Positions 11,059-23,455 of a stretch of DNA of 64,000 bases are shown piece after piece. Origin of the DNA: Leptodontidium sp. MPI-SDFR-AT-0119 (taxonomy: Eukaryota > Ascomycota > Leotiomycetes > Helotiales > Leptodontidiaceae). Where the stretch lies: contig JAHLEZ010000005.1 in the NCBI GenBank assembly GCA_020726505.1, positions 1,054,001 through 1,118,000 on the forward strand, given 5' to 3'. Within the stretch, counting starts at the first letter, position 1; each line of letters opens with the position of its first letter. The translations under genes were made by a program, and so were the position numbers. The notes beneath the pieces were generated by a model. It was given only the letters and a program-made list of their open reading frames with translations, had not been told where the DNA came from and did not search any database.

Positions 11059-12619
11059 ATGACACGCACAAATCCTGCGGATGAGGTCCCGAAGAGATCG
11101 TGGGTTCTCGATGAAGATGGCAGATGGACTCTTAATCCCGCTGTCGTTCAAGTCACCCATGAGATGATGCGCTGCTTGGTAAGTCTCAAAAAGTTCGACG
11201 CCGGATGGGAATCCTTTGGACCCAACGCGATCCAACAGTTCTACAATCTCATGTGAGTGATTCCCATTCGAAGCGTTCTCAATACACCCCCCTCCCCAAA
11301 AGATGACCCAAGCTAATTTTAGGTTAAGGGGCATGAAAGATCATCTCGAGGATTCTGATGGAAATGTCTTCCAATTCCACGAAGTCGCTTTCAAGATGCC
11401 TGAACCAACCCCTTTCAGCAGGGACCTGTACCTGCAATTCTTCGGCCTTTCTGATAAGCATGGGCCATCGCAAAAGTTACCAAAAGTCTCCCATTCTTGC
11501 CGCAACCTCCTCCTGTCAGACTATTTGGAAAGAAGGAAATCAACTTCGTGCGAATCCCTGGAATCTACTGCAAAAGACCTTGTCCAGGAAGAACCTGAGC
11601 AGACTTCGATCGTCGACCATGACATGTATATACGACTGTGCGCCTTAACACTCAGATATTTCCGCCTTTGGCCCAAAAAGACACAAGATGCCGCAGAGCT
11701 TGACAACGATTCTCAGAAACCCACCAATGTCCTCTCCAGGCTCCCCGTTGAACTCCAAATGGAAATTCTAGAGAAATTATCTCTTGCTGAGATGGACAGA
11801 TCCATTCGCGGCAGCTTCCAGGACTTGACGCACCTCCACTTTTCCACTTTGAAGTTCAGATCCAAGCGCTTCTTCATGGATCTCTGTTCAAGAGAGAACT
11901 TCGCCTACGCTGGGACCTGGTATAGTCGTGACTTGAACGAAATCAATGAAGTCTACCGTCTCAAATACCCAAACCTGCATCCAAACCTCCAACCTTGCAA
12001 ATACGACGCTGGATCTCAAGATACTCCTATCGCCGACCTCTATGATCCTCCAAGTCTGTCGTCGGCAAGCTTTCTCCTCATGACCACCCTGGAACACCTA
12101 GCATGGCAACGAGGCCACCCCAATGGCAATATCCGCGAGTACGACAAGATCTGGCGAACCAACAAGCGGTCCAGAGCCCTAGCATTCGCCCTGGATCCCG
12201 ACGACTCGTCCACAGCAAACTTCCAGCCCCAAAGCAGACGCACAAAGCACACCCTCCTCATCTACCAAGACGAACTCAATCTCATCCTCGACGAACTAGA
12301 CCCTTACTTCCGCCCCACCTTCCTCGCACACCAAATGGTCGGACTGGACCCCAATATCATCGATGCTCCAAACTACAATTACACGTTCCCGTATTTGGAA
12401 TGGCCAGAGTGCAAGATAACGCGCAAGCTTCTGGTAAGAAATGTTGTTGGGGAAAAAGTCCTGAAATCTGGACATACGCATTGTACACAGTTGTGGGACC
12501 CTACGACGACGGGGGGTATAGAGCGGTCTTCGTTTGATGGCGACGAGTCTGTTTCTTGGTGGGAGGCAGATAGAATTAAGCAGCTCAGTGTGATGGTTTT
12601 AAGAATTAAACTTAAGTAA
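11059..12619 (+). CDS. F-box-like domain protein
   Basis: Exons 11059-11252 and 11323-12619 (70-nt intron) give 496 residues. A short F-box-like motif lies at about residues 198-226 (LSRLPVELQMEILEKLSLAE). Such motifs usually bind Skp1 and recruit substrates to an SCF ubiquitin ligase. The domain sits unusually far from the N-terminus, and the first 65 residues form a separate conserved-looking segment (RSWVLDEDGRWTLNPAV). No LRR, WD40 or kelch repeats are visible, so the substrate-binding part is unknown. Fungal genomes have many divergent F-box proteins of this sort. The assignment rests on the F-box motif only. Confidence 0.75.
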
Positions 12620-12974
12620 ATACATGTAAAATTTAAGCTGAGTATTTAGTTAAAGTCATGTAAACGATTTTTAAAAACTCAAACTTAGTTAATGTGCCTC
12701 TGAAGAAAGATTATCACTACATCTGTAGATGTTCCAAGATTTTCATTGGCAAAGTAGTAGAAGTCAGGCAAGTACTACACCTCCCAAACCGAACAGCGGA
12801 TGTTGGCTTATCACCTCGACAAGTTATTTTCAGATACATATCTAGAGGGAATTTACCACACTTGCGAAGACCTAGACAGTATGTATTATGTGCATTGCTC
12901 TAGTCTAACGGACAACGCTAACCTCCACAACCGGGTATATCGCTCTCCTCTCCCACCAACCAATCAACCTCCAT
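12620..12974. other. Convergent 3' spacer
   Basis: AT-rich spacer between the 3' end of the F-box-like gene and the 3' end of RNA1 on the opposite strand. No gene seen. Confidence 0.6.
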
Positions 12975-14284
12975 TCAAATTTCAGTCTTCTTCAACTCAG
13001 CAGCCAGCGCATCAACATCCTTGTCTTGCTTCTGCGCAATCGGCTCCTCTTGAGCTTCCTTAGCTTCCTCCAAAAGTCTCTCTCTCAACTCATCAGCCTC
13101 TTCTTCTTCTTCCTCACTCTCATCCTCATCATCACTATCATCTTCCAGATCAGACAAACTGTCCAGACCCCAATCGTCTTCGATCACGACATCGCCAGCA
13201 AGTTTCTCCTTCCGCTCATCCAAGAGCTCACGTAACTTCATGAGAGAGAGATCTTCCTCTGAGAACTTATTGCCGTTCAACTCGACCTTCTTTAATGCTG
13301 GCAGAGCGTCCTTTGCAGCAGCTGTGAGTGCCTCGAGACCTTTGGCCGTGATGTCGTTGTATTGCAATCTCAACAGCTCGAGTTTCTTATTCTGTCCCTT
13401 GGCGAGCGCATTGGCGAACAGAACTCCTCCCTTAGAACCCAGCAACGAGTCTCCGATTCCGAGTTCCTGAACCTCCGTCCAGCCAGGAGCTACAGTCGCC
13501 AAAGCCCGAGCACCGAGAATCGTGAAGGTGTTGTCCTGCAGATCGAGGACCTTGATACCCTTCGCGTGTCTTAGACCATCTGTGAGGAGATGCGAGATGC
13601 CTTCTTGGCGGATACCGTTTTGTACCATTTTGACCTCCTTGACGCCGGTGTGCAGACTGTATGCTTTTGCCCAGGCGGTCATACTTCCATTCTCCAGACG
13701 GTTGCGGCCGCAGATCACGGTCTCAAGGAGAGGCACTTCCTTGCCTGCTTTCCGGGCCTCTTCTTTCTTGCCATGAAGAGCTGTGAGAGCATCTGCGATC
13801 AGGGTGCCAGCGTGTGGACCGAGTCCGTTGTTGTTGAGGATGAGGTGCTGGAGGGGGACGTGGGAGGAGAGGAAGGCGACAAGGGGGGCTTGGGTGTTCA
13901 GACCGAAGGCGTTGTCATTTAGGTTGATGGTGTGGAGTTTTGGGAGGGTGAGAAGGGCCTCGAGGAGGGAGGAAAGGGCTTGGGGGATCTCGTTGAGTAG
14001 ACGGCCTGTAAATATATCTGCCAGGTTGGCAATCTGTGATTTATTAGCACATGAACTTTATATAACTTTGCTTTGCTGTGGTAGATGCTTACCTGTAGGT
14101 TCTTCTTCGTCCCCAACACCTCTCCTAGAACTTTGCATGCCTCCACCCCCAAAGTGTTGCCTAGAAATCGAACCTCTTCGACATCGTTCTCCCGCAAAGC
14201 TTTAATGTGCGCTTCTACATCCGCCGCAGTATCCAGCTTCAAGCCCTTCCCCTCGAGCGAAAACAGCTTGGTGTTTGTTGCCAT
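12975..14284 (-). CDS. RNA1: Ran GTPase-activating protein (RanGAP)
   Basis: Stimulates GTP hydrolysis by Ran in the cytosol and so sets the direction of nuclear transport. On the minus strand the exons are 14284-14093 and 14033-12975, with a 59-nt intron, giving 416 residues. The leucine-rich-repeat fold is evident from repeated L-x-x-L-x-L-x-x-N motifs (LHTINLNDNAFG, LQHLILNNNGLG, IKVLDLQDNTF, LELLRLQYNDI). The conserved DIFTGR places the catalytic Arg at about residue 75, matching Arg74 of fission yeast rna1p, and ICGRNRLENGSM is also a family signature. The tail from about residue 355 is strongly acidic, as in the family. It is transcribed divergently from COX17, about 330 bp away. Confidence 0.96.
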
Positions 14285-14617
14285 ATTTGCAAAAAAGCGA
14301 TAGCGGAAACGTACTTTCGAAGTTTCTTTGGTAGGTAGTAAATCGACTCCGAGCCAGTTGCCAACAAAGAAGTTTGTTGTTGTACGGTGTGGTGGGGTCT
14401 AGAATCAATAAAGCTAAAAGCCGCCACCTTCGTCTAATCTTCGGTTCGGGAGGGAAGAATGAACGCCCGTTGCGGCCGCTCCCCGTACCTCGATTGCGAA
14501 TAATCATGAGCCGATACATTACAAATTCCCCAGACCTCACTTACTCTCGTTCTCCCTTTACGCCAGCTCTGAATGTACTGCTACCAAAGTCTCCAAATCG
14601 CAGACCTCTCACACAAA
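14285..14617. promoter_or_regulatory. Shared divergent promoter region RNA1/COX17
   Basis: A 333-bp spacer lies between the start codons of two genes pointing away from each other, so it must contain both leaders and promoters. No single box could be assigned with confidence. Confidence 0.5.
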
Positions 14618-14969
14618 ATGGCGTCCAACGCAATCTCAATGCGTAAGTTCCCCTACAATTCCACAAGCAGAAACCCTAGCTAATTGGATTTACTTGCAGC
14701 TTCAACCGCCACCAGCTCCAACGTAGGAGCAGGTCTCAAGAGCTCTTCCGAAGCCTCGAAACCCAAGGTATATTTCCAGATCGCCCAATTGGGACATTGC
14801 GCAGCTTGCTGATGTGTGAGCGTAGCCGTGCTGTGTTTGTAAAGAGGAGAAGGCAACTCGCGATGAGTGTATGCTGTTTAGCAATGCGAAGGATCCTCAG
14901 AAAGACTGCGCGACTACGATCGACAAGTACAAGAGTTGTATGGCGGGCTTTGGGTTCCAACTACCTTGA
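14618..14969 (+). CDS. COX17: Cytochrome c oxidase copper chaperone Cox17
   Basis: Delivers Cu(I) in the mitochondrial intermembrane space to Sco1 and Cox11 for cytochrome oxidase assembly. The gene is split into three small exons (14618-14642, 14700-14767, 14826-14969), giving 78 residues. The first introns are 57 and 58 nt. After a short Ser/Thr-rich N-terminus comes the diagnostic PCCVCKEEK copper site, then a twin CX9C arrangement (C-KEEKATRDE-C and C-ATTIDKYKS-C), ending GFGFQLP. Length and cysteine spacing match Cox17 exactly. Import is expected through the Mia40 pathway (family knowledge). No single frame exceeds about 60 codons, so a simple ORF search would miss it. Confidence 0.95.
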
Positions 14970-15288
14970 GGGGGCTTGCGGGGTGTATGATGGATGAATG
15001 GTGGAGATGGATTAGGTTGTACAGTACTGGCATTGGGGCGTTTGCATTGCTGAGGCGTATGGGAATTATCGTGGTGTAAATAGGATCGGATGGGATGTAC
15101 CAAAAATCACAACTCTGGTAATGGAAATGATACGATTACGTCTGTACAGAAAGTACTCTAGATTCCGAATACTGCAACAGGGTGATGTACCGCTTGTACA
15201 ATACGTCAACTCTCACTACAAAGCTTTGCGTCAAAATCATCCGCTTCCGACCCCGAACGCCTCAAGATGCAATGTCAAAACAATGGTA
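14970..15288. other. Convergent 3' spacer COX17/SEC10
   Basis: No gene seen. It holds the 3' untranslated ends of two converging genes. Confidence 0.55.
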
Positions 15289-17911
15289 TCATAGCCCAGC
15301 AAGGACGCTCTGTATCCCCACCGTCCCCGAGTCATCGCGCTTCAAAATAAAAGCTCTAAAGTCAGCCTTCTGCAACTTCTTCGAAGCACCACCAGGTGCG
15401 AAATTCCTCGACCGTTCACGGAGAGCCTCCGGTCCAATAATGAACAAGTTCCCAATCTCGCTCAGCACCTCGACGCTTCCTTCACTGTCTTTGGTAAGAG
15501 GCCAATCTTTCAATGTCGAGACGTATTTTGAGATATCCTTTGTGACCATTAGAGCTCCTGTGGCGTTGACCTGGAATTTCTTGAAGTGCTCAAAGAGTAG
15601 ATCTCGTACGTTCAGAGCGAGCTCGCAGCTAAATACTTCGAGATTTTGACCGTCGATGGCTTGAGCGGCAAGAGTCGCGACTCGGTTGAGGAAGCTGCAT
15701 ATCGACTGGCATGTTGCTGATTGTAACATCTCGAGATATCGCCCTCCGTCAAGATCACTGTCTTTTGGTCTGAAGTCCATTTTCTTTTGGTTTGCGAGCA
15801 ATTTGGTGACCCAATTTAGAACGACTGTGACTGTACTTCGGATGATGTTGTTTGTTTTCGACTCGATTCTCTCAACGCCGGCTTTGGTTTGGATTTCCAT
15901 ACCTCGTCGGACCGTCGTATTCGACTCTGCAAGTCGAATCAGAACAGTGTTAATGAAACGTGACATAATATTTGTGATCGTAATGGCTGGCTGTAAGGAA
16001 GGAAGATACGCAAGATCCGGTTCGGCTTTCGTTGATTCTTGCGCTGTTGCTTGATCGGCAGCAGCATCCAGGGCTGTCTCAATGTAGACTTGACCCATAC
16101 TTGTGAGGAGAAGATTGAGTAGCGCTGAGACATCCTTAGGAGTATCACTGCCGCTTCCCAGCTCCAGCGCTCTGCGAACACCTTCAGCCAACCATTTCAG
16201 CATCCGCTTGGCATTAGGAATGCTCAGAACTCCATCTTCATCAGTGACCTCGATTTCGTTCTTATTCTTGTCCGTATCACGGAGCCCAGCAACTCTCAAC
16301 ATCATTGCTTTCTGAGTCGGTGTCAATTCTGACGAATCTAGACGGTTGATGTAGGTATCCTTCGCCGAGGAAAGTAATTGGGTGCCTTGCTGAGCAAGGG
16401 AAGCCATAAATCCAGTTGGAACCTTCTTCCTCCGGGAGTGATAGATAGTGTACTTGAACAGAAGCGAAGAGTACAGTTCTTCCAAACTTTTCCGTTCTCT
16501 GTCGATGTACGAGTTTCCTACGAGATATGGTACGAAAAGCTCGTCTAATTGTTGGTCCAGACTGAGCGCTGTTTGAGCCGAGCAGGCATCGGGATGTTCT
16601 GTCAAACCATGTGCCTTCAAATCCTCAATCAGATTGTTGATGTAACTCCTCGATGCATGCAGTGATCGTAGAAATGCCAGTGACGAGATCGTATCCGCTT
16701 TTTCGAGAACCATTTCAAGCCGTTGCTGTATAGACTGTTGGAATATCCTCTGGATGAACTTGATCAAGACGACCTCGTAGTAAGGGAAAGCTCGCTTGAT
16801 GATGAAAGATTCATCTTGCATAACGACTCTGATCTCATCAATCAACGACTGAAGACTGGGCTCTACCCCAGGAGGGTCCGAATCTGGATCCGCAAGCTTC
16901 TCCCACGTCTCATTGTCAGTCGTCACTTCATCGGTGATCAACTGACTCCTGTCAATGAAGAACTGATGCTGATTGACGAACAGCGCAACAACACTCGAAC
17001 CACCATTGAAATCGTGAAGGACCTTAGCACATTCCAACATGTCATCGAAATTCTGCCTCCGGTAACTGTCATCGAACTGTTTCAGCAAATCCTTCTCCAG
17101 AGTCTCCGAGAATTTCTCTATGATCTCCCGCGTGTTGTGACCTCTATAGCCGACGACGCCATTTGAGACTCCATTGGTCTTCTTGGACCCATTTGTCTGT
17201 GCCCATGATGCTGGGTCTAACCTCTGGCTCATCCTCATGAGCTGCCTAGCAATGACCGCTGACCGAACTTTATTCTCTCCGTTGCCTTGTCTCCGGATCA
17301 TATCCTCCAGGGAAGTGAGCTGGCCATTCTCGCTGACCTCCAGCCAGCACTGTATCAAGAAATTCGCGTCCAGCGCCCTCCTCCTCTGCTTGTCCAGATC
17401 CTCGAGCCGTTCTCCAATCTGTACAGCCACATTACCGCCTCCGTCCGGTCGTCCATTGCGATCATTTCCATTGGTACCGTTGGATCCGTTGAGTGAGGAG
17501 TCGAGGGTTTCGAAAGAGTCTATAGACTGGTCCAATTTCCTTCCTAATGTCTCGAGTGTTTGGTCATGTTGTATCTCAGCGCGCCTTACAGACGTCAGGA
17601 GATCCGTCTCCTTCTCCCCTAACTCGTCCGACAAACTCGCAAGCTGTGATAAAGCATCTGCTCAAATTAGCATACACCCACACATCGTGGGCACAGAGCT
17701 TACTCTCGAAAGTCCTAATCAGCGGTTTCGAGTCGAAAGCCTGCTGCGCTGGCCCAGACCGCCGATTGACAGGCGCCGCGCTCTCAGCCAGATCCTCGAT
17801 GAAATCCCGGACGATAAAATCTTTGTTTGAGAAGTTCTCGAGAGTGAAGCTGGGTCCTTGCGGGAAGATGGACCTCGTGCTCCCCCCGCCTACGCTGTTG
17901 AGGGAAGACAT
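15289..17911 (-). CDS. SEC10: Exocyst complex subunit Sec10
   Basis: Sec10 is a rod-like subunit of the octameric exocyst, which tethers post-Golgi vesicles to the plasma membrane at growth sites. Minus-strand exons 17911-17704 and 17657-15289 (46-nt intron) give 858 residues, the normal size. The N-terminus has RSIFPQGPSFTLENFSNKDF, typical of fungal Sec10. The join reads LIRTFENALSQLASLSDELG and leads into the predicted coiled coil. The C-terminus (LSEIGNLFIIGPEALRER, KADFRAFILKRDD) is also characteristic. An in-frame ATG 16 codons upstream (17959) is possible, but the chosen start sits just before the conserved block. A short Asn/Gly linker is seen around residues 120-140. Confidence 0.94.
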
Positions 17912-20128
17912 TGATCTGATTTGAATTGAGTTTGTTTGATAACTCTTGAGAGCTCCCAATGGCCGTGCACTACATCGAGACCTGCGATATCCCGTAGCTC
18001 ATTCGGATTTTGGACCGGTGTTCTTGCTGGGTTGTGTGTGTTTTGCGTAATGGAGTTGGGTCTGGTGTTTGTGACGTTTGAGCTCAGGCCAAGAAGCGTG
18101 GCCTTGCCGAGCTTGGTCGCAGCCTTCTTTCGAGCCTCATCAGTTGGTGCATTAACCTCACATTTCTGCACCACATCCTCAAATATTGTTTTTTAAAGAG
18201 TAGAAGTAAACATTTAACTGTTTTGGAAGGTCATGGTCACAAAAGGCTTTCTGTCATTCTAGTCAAAAGGCAGGCAAATGTTAGTAACAGAACTTCAAAG
18301 GTATGAAACAATCGTTAAGGCATGTATTACAACATACTGTAGTTACCCTATTGAATATCTCCAAGGCACAGAGCCCATTCAATCCAGATTCTAACTCATT
18401 ATACTTAAGACATTAGAACTACAATCTGCAACATCAAAGTTATCTTTCGGACCCTCCAAACAATCTTGACTCTCTGTGGCCAGGGAACAAGATATGGCAT
18501 TCCCTTCCAACTCAAGCTCATGCAGTCTTGGAACCATTGCTCTTTGTAAAGCAAACTCTATAAGGTAGGCAAGCTATCCTACCATTCCATCTCGTTCTGC
18601 CTAAGTACAGCCACATCAATGCAACCAACGGAGCACTTCTCACACCAGACAAAACTCAATGTCGAAGTCCAAGTCCCAGGATAGATTGTAGCGTACAATT
18701 TCTATCCTGGGAGACAGCGGAAGTGCAGGTGATGTCCGTTCCGGAAAAGTTGTATATGACAGAACACAGGCCAGCGTCTGTCATGTTGTCTTCTCCCAAG
18801 CCCAGTAATGCTAGAATTTCCACTCCCCAAGCCACCCCCTCCACCATTCCACCAGAGCTGGACAGCTGGAAGTCGAAAGTCATTGCAATATAACCCCAGC
18901 CCAACCCATCCCATTCCATCACATCACATCCCTAAAATACTTCCATCCCTCCCCTCCCTCTCAAATATCCCCCCAATCCCACTCTCTCCCAAGTCAAATC
19001 TCATTCTCACACCCTATCCAACCCCCCTCTCAATTCCCCTCCCTCCCCACCTCTCCCTTCCCCCTCCACCCACCCAACCCAACCCTCCTAAGTCCACTCT
19101 CAACCGTCTGGCTCGTACTCCTCCCCTGCTCCTTCTCCTCCCTATTGATCCTCGTCGCAGCGGCTCCGAGCCCGATGAAGAGCGCGAAGAGGGGGTCGCC
19201 GATGCGGGAGATGAGGTATGTTGGGAGGGGGGGTGTTGGTGGCATTGTGTCGTGCTGTCTTCTGCTCTGCAGTATGGTTTGTTGAGAAGTTTATTTAGTC
19301 AGCTTGGCTTGGTCTGATTTGATTTAGTTTATTCCAAGGCGTAAGACAATGAGGATTGGTGGGTTGAGGCGAGTTTAATGGGTGAAGGAGTACACGAGTA
19401 AGAGAGTGAGGATGTTGACATCTCCACAAACATGCAAGCAAGCAAAGCTTGGATGAGGTTCTGCGGGTGCTCCCGCTCCACTCAAAATCCATCAATCCAC
19501 CACCCACATACTCACCAATCGGAATACAAGCCAAGCCAGCAGGACAAGATGACCGGAGCAAGGCTGATTTGTTGCCTTGTCTTCTTTTGTTTACTCTCTT
19601 GTATTAAGCCATTTTTCTCAAGCTACTCCATTCATTTTTTTCAACAGTCATCAAACTTCAAATACCTCAAAACTCCACAACGTAAACAATAGTCAATATA
19701 TCACACCAAACCATTGCATGAACTTCACAATATAAACACATTGTTGTCGTATGAGTCGAGTTTTTGCATTTTCCCATCCTCCACTCCAATCCATCCATTC
19801 ATTCATTCCCTTGCCAAACGAAGAAAAATAGAAATCTATATACACAGAAAGAAGGCACCATCGCATTGCATTCCATTCATTCCATCCATCCACCAAGGAC
19901 GGCCACCCATTTGTATTAATCTATCATATCATCTTCTTGTCTTTGCTGTCTTTCTTTCCATACGAAGGTAGGTAGGTACCTAGGGCCAGAACGCCACGCC
20001 ACGCCAATTTTCGCTTTTGCATTTGTCCAACCCAAACCAAAGCCAGTCAGCCAGCCATGTTTATACACCTTGCTCAGAGGTACCTTTCTCAGATACCAGA
20101 GCTATCTAGAGATGTGAAGGGGGAGCAT
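17912..20128. other. Intergenic region with pyrimidine-rich tracts
   Basis: About 2.2 kb. A 95-codon minus-strand frame at 17890-18174 overlaps the SEC10 leader and is not convincing. The 18.8-19.2 kb part is a dense C/T tract whose 169-codon plus-strand frame is mostly Pro/Ser/Leu and looks like a by-product of composition. AGGTAGGTACCTAGG-like sequence lies near 19970. No gene could be supported. Confidence 0.5.
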
Positions 20129-21945
20129 CTATTTCTTAGAAAGCGCAGTATCGAATGCTGGGATGAGAGTCTGTGCGAGCCAGAAGGAGAAGACGAGTTT
20201 GGGACCGGTCATGAGGAGCTATTTCCAGTCAGTTGAGGTTCCAATTGAAAAAAATCCTCACCCAATTTCAAGATCCTCGAGATTTCGATATCTCAATCGG
20301 GGGATAGGAGTAACGTACCTTAGGAACTAAGCCCTTGAAGAAACTCGAAACACCCTCATTCTTCATCATGCTCCCGACAATCTTGAATCCACTCTCGGGG
20401 TTCTCAAAGTTGCGGTTCTGGATACGGGTCTTGATGACATCGAGAGGGGCAGAGACGAGAAGGGAAGCAGAAGCACCAGCGATGGAGGCGACGAAATTTT
20501 GGAGCCAGGACGCCTTGTTGTAGTCTTCCAGGCCGTAGAGGTAACCTTTAGTGAAGGCAGATCCTCCGAAGAGCTGTGTTATGGTGTGTTAGTAAGGCGC
20601 TCATGAATGGGTAAAACAGGTAAGTGGAATCTGGGCACGTACAGCAAATGATCCAGGTGCGTTTCGTGCAGCTGTCCATCCCCATCCTCTGTACAAACCG
20701 AATCCCTCGTCGCGGACGATTCGCACTACGCCTCTGCCGCGGAAAGCTTCTGGGTTTGTCTGGCGCTTGATCTTGAGGACGTCGAGGGGAAGGAGGACGA
20801 TTTCTCCGATACCGATGATACTGTACATATATTAGCCACTCGTTCTCGCTACAAGTAAGATAATTATGAATAAACTTGGAGGGGATGGATGGAGTTGGTA
20901 AATAAAGAAAGGAAGGGGAAACATACCTTCCAGCAAACGAAGACATCATAGCCTTTCCTGTCTTCTCACCAAATGTACGATCGAATGTCGAGCCGTGGTT
21001 CCTCGCTAGGTAATCGCGGACGAAGGGTTGACCTCCATACTTGTATACTCTTTGCAGAACCTGTACAGTAATTGGTTAGCCAGAATCACTCTACCATGCA
21101 CGCTCCCATATCTCCCCTTGCCAATTCCCCTTCTCTCAACCTCCATTCCTAATCCAACCCGACCAAACATAATCCGCTCAACACCAATACCTCCTCTCCG
21201 ATTCCCCCCTTCCTCCCCAAACCCAAAACGACACCCCATCCCAAAAGAAAGAGCCAACACAACATACCTTATAACCAGCCGCATATCCCAAGCCCGGAAA
21301 CAAGCTGAAGAACTTCCTGCCCGCCGTAGCGGAAGCCTTATCCTTGAAAATAACCTGGTTCAACTGCTTCACTCCAACGATCTGCGTATTGCCCAAGAAT
21401 TAGCCAAGCTCTCCAACCTGCTTTTATGTGTATGGTATAGAGGCAGAGAGAAACAAAACGTACCTTGCCGTGGTTACTCATCAGACGCTTCGCGATAGTA
21501 TCGACCTGTGATAGAATATGTCAGCCATGGTATTCTCCTATCCCATCCTCTCCTTTCCTCTTCCCATCCAACCCCCCCTAACCCCTCCCATCATCCATCC
21601 TCCCTCCCCTCATCTGCTTCCCATCTGCCTCCCCCTTATCCTTATCCCCATCCCCATCTCCACCCCCCTCTTTCGCTCTCGCACTCAGGAAGGTAGAAAG
21701 TGGAAGGCGCGCAACATACAGGGTGAAAGACCGCCAACTCAGCGATACCAGCGGATCCTATGATGGGAAAACGAAATCAGTTCAAATCCAATCCAAAACC
21801 AATTCCAACACCCCTCCCTCCCATCCAACACGACGCGAAGTGATGTTGCAAACATACCAGAACCCAACAATCTGGCCATCGTTGACTCCCTCTTGAAATC
21901 CTTCGAGCCCGAGCCCGATACCGGAATTGCTGCTATGGGAGACAT
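20129..21945 (-). CDS. GGC1: Mitochondrial GTP/GDP carrier
   Basis: Mitochondrial carrier-family protein that exchanges matrix GDP for GTP across the inner membrane; in yeast it also affects mitochondrial iron. Eight minus-strand exons (21945-21858, 21757-21720, 21505-21464, 21381-21268, 21060-20927, 20820-20643, 20573-20319, 20218-20129) give 312 residues. Three carrier motifs P-x-D-x-x-K appear, one per repeat: FHPVDTIAKRL, LLPLDVLKIKRQ and SAPLDVIKTRIQNR. The Ggc1-specific context is strong (KRLMSNHGK, GVKQLNQVIFKDKASA, RGWGWTAARNAPGSF). Several exons are tiny (38 and 42 nt), and two introns exceed 200 nt, long for this window. Every join keeps phase. Assignment to Ggc1 rather than another carrier is by sequence resemblance. 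Confidence 0.93.
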
Positions 21946-23455
21946 GTCTGCTTTCCTTCTTTCCTTTCTTTCCTTCTTCGCTTTCTTTCCTTGCCTCGAT
22001 CAATCAATCAATCAATCAATCAATCCCTTCCCTTATCTATCAATCAACAAAGCCTCTCTCAACCGATTGATTCAATTCGAAAATCCCTCAAATCGATCAA
22101 CCCGTTCGTCGAATACTCAATTGGAAAGAATATGATCCAAGAAAGGAGCGTAAGGTCGTTATTTTCCTATCGAGTTGTCGAGTGAGGTAGTGAGGGGAGT
22201 GAGGGGACGCGGAGAAAAAAGTAAGGATAGAAATTTGCAAAGAGCATGCACAAACCTGCCCTGTGTACTCCCGTTCGGTAGGTACATCAAGACACCTCGA
22301 AACTTTTTTGGGGCAGCGGTGGAGCTAGGATCTTCATGTGGTCGGTGCTCGGCACCCAACCAAAAGCAAAGCGCAGAATTTTGGCCCTGGTTTTTTTTTT
22401 CTTGCGAGTGCACCAGACGAGACGAGGCTGCGCAACGCAAGCAGGGAATATGTTTTTGGTTTCTTGCGACATCGTTGGCCAATGGGGAAATGGAAATGAG
22501 TAGTATAGTTCCCTCTTCTTCTTTATTTATTTCACTTTCTGAGTGGCGATATCAGTGTGGATGTCAATTATCACAGCAAATAAACACGAAATGCAATTCT
22601 ATATCGACAATTTTCCCATTCTGTTACTCGTGGTATTTAAGTAATCCATCCATATCTCCATCATCCCCTCCCCCTCACCCACCATAGAAATAATATGATA
22701 CAGGACACAGCCCTCACAGAATCTCCTGTCTTTCCTCCCTCTCCCAAAAACCACACACAAAGGAGAGTCGCGCAATAGCAATCAAAAAAAAAGTCATCAA
22801 AGAGTTCCGAGTCCAAACGGTTTCCATAATCGCTCCAGTCAGCAAACAAGTAGCCCTGTTGCGCTGTGCTGTCCATTCTTCTGTTTTTTTATTTCACGTG
22901 AGTGTGCCAAGTTTCTAGTCCATCCATCCCATTTCCCACCCCATCATATCCCTTTGAAAAGAAGAAGCCAAAGTTGCAAGAAGCTGCTACAGACGACGCT
23001 CTCATGTTTTCAACACTTGTGAGTCGAGAACAAGATAAAGTCAAATGCGCAGCATAATAGAGAAGAGAATGTATCAACAGTGCAAAAAAGAAGAAGGCAA
23101 AATGCAACTTGACAAAAGGGGGGTATTCTAGTTCTCTAACGAGCGACAAAGAGAGTAGCAAGTGAAACAAAACGAGTGTTCCTGTTGAGATCCCTCAACC
23201 GCCTTTATGCAACCTGATCCACGACCCAAGGCAATGCCACCAGCCTAAGCAAACTCCCCCAACCACCCTTTCCCATATTGGTATATTTCCGTCGTATCCA
23301 AAACTGGAAGTCGGGAAGCGAGTCCCAGATCGCTGATGAAGTGAAGTGAAAAAAAAAAACACACAGAAATCAAACGCTATCATGTCATCGTAAAACAGAC
23401 AAAGGAGCGTAACAAAAGAGATGTTTTTGTAGGTGGAAAGTATGGATAAGGTTGA
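21946..23455. other. GGC1 promoter and HAP2 3' region
   Basis: No supported gene. It contains a (CAAT)6 microsatellite about 55 bp upstream of the GGC1 start and C/T- or A-rich tracts. Open frames here are short and lie on both strands. Confidence 0.55.
22001..22024 (+). repeat. (CAAT)n microsatellite
   Basis: Six tandem CAAT units in the probable GGC1 5' leader, preceded by a TTTC-rich stretch on the same strand. Confidence 0.9.

Noticed and set aside
17890..18174. 95-codon minus-strand frame next to SEC10
   Set aside because: It overlaps the SEC10 first exon in another frame and shows no family resemblance.
18808..19317. 169-codon frame rich in Pro and Ser
   Set aside because: It is produced by a C/T-rich tract and looks compositional, not coding.
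22001..22024. (CAAT)6 as a binding site for the neighbouring HAP2 product
   Set aside because: The array reads TCAAT, not CCAAT, so it lacks the full target.
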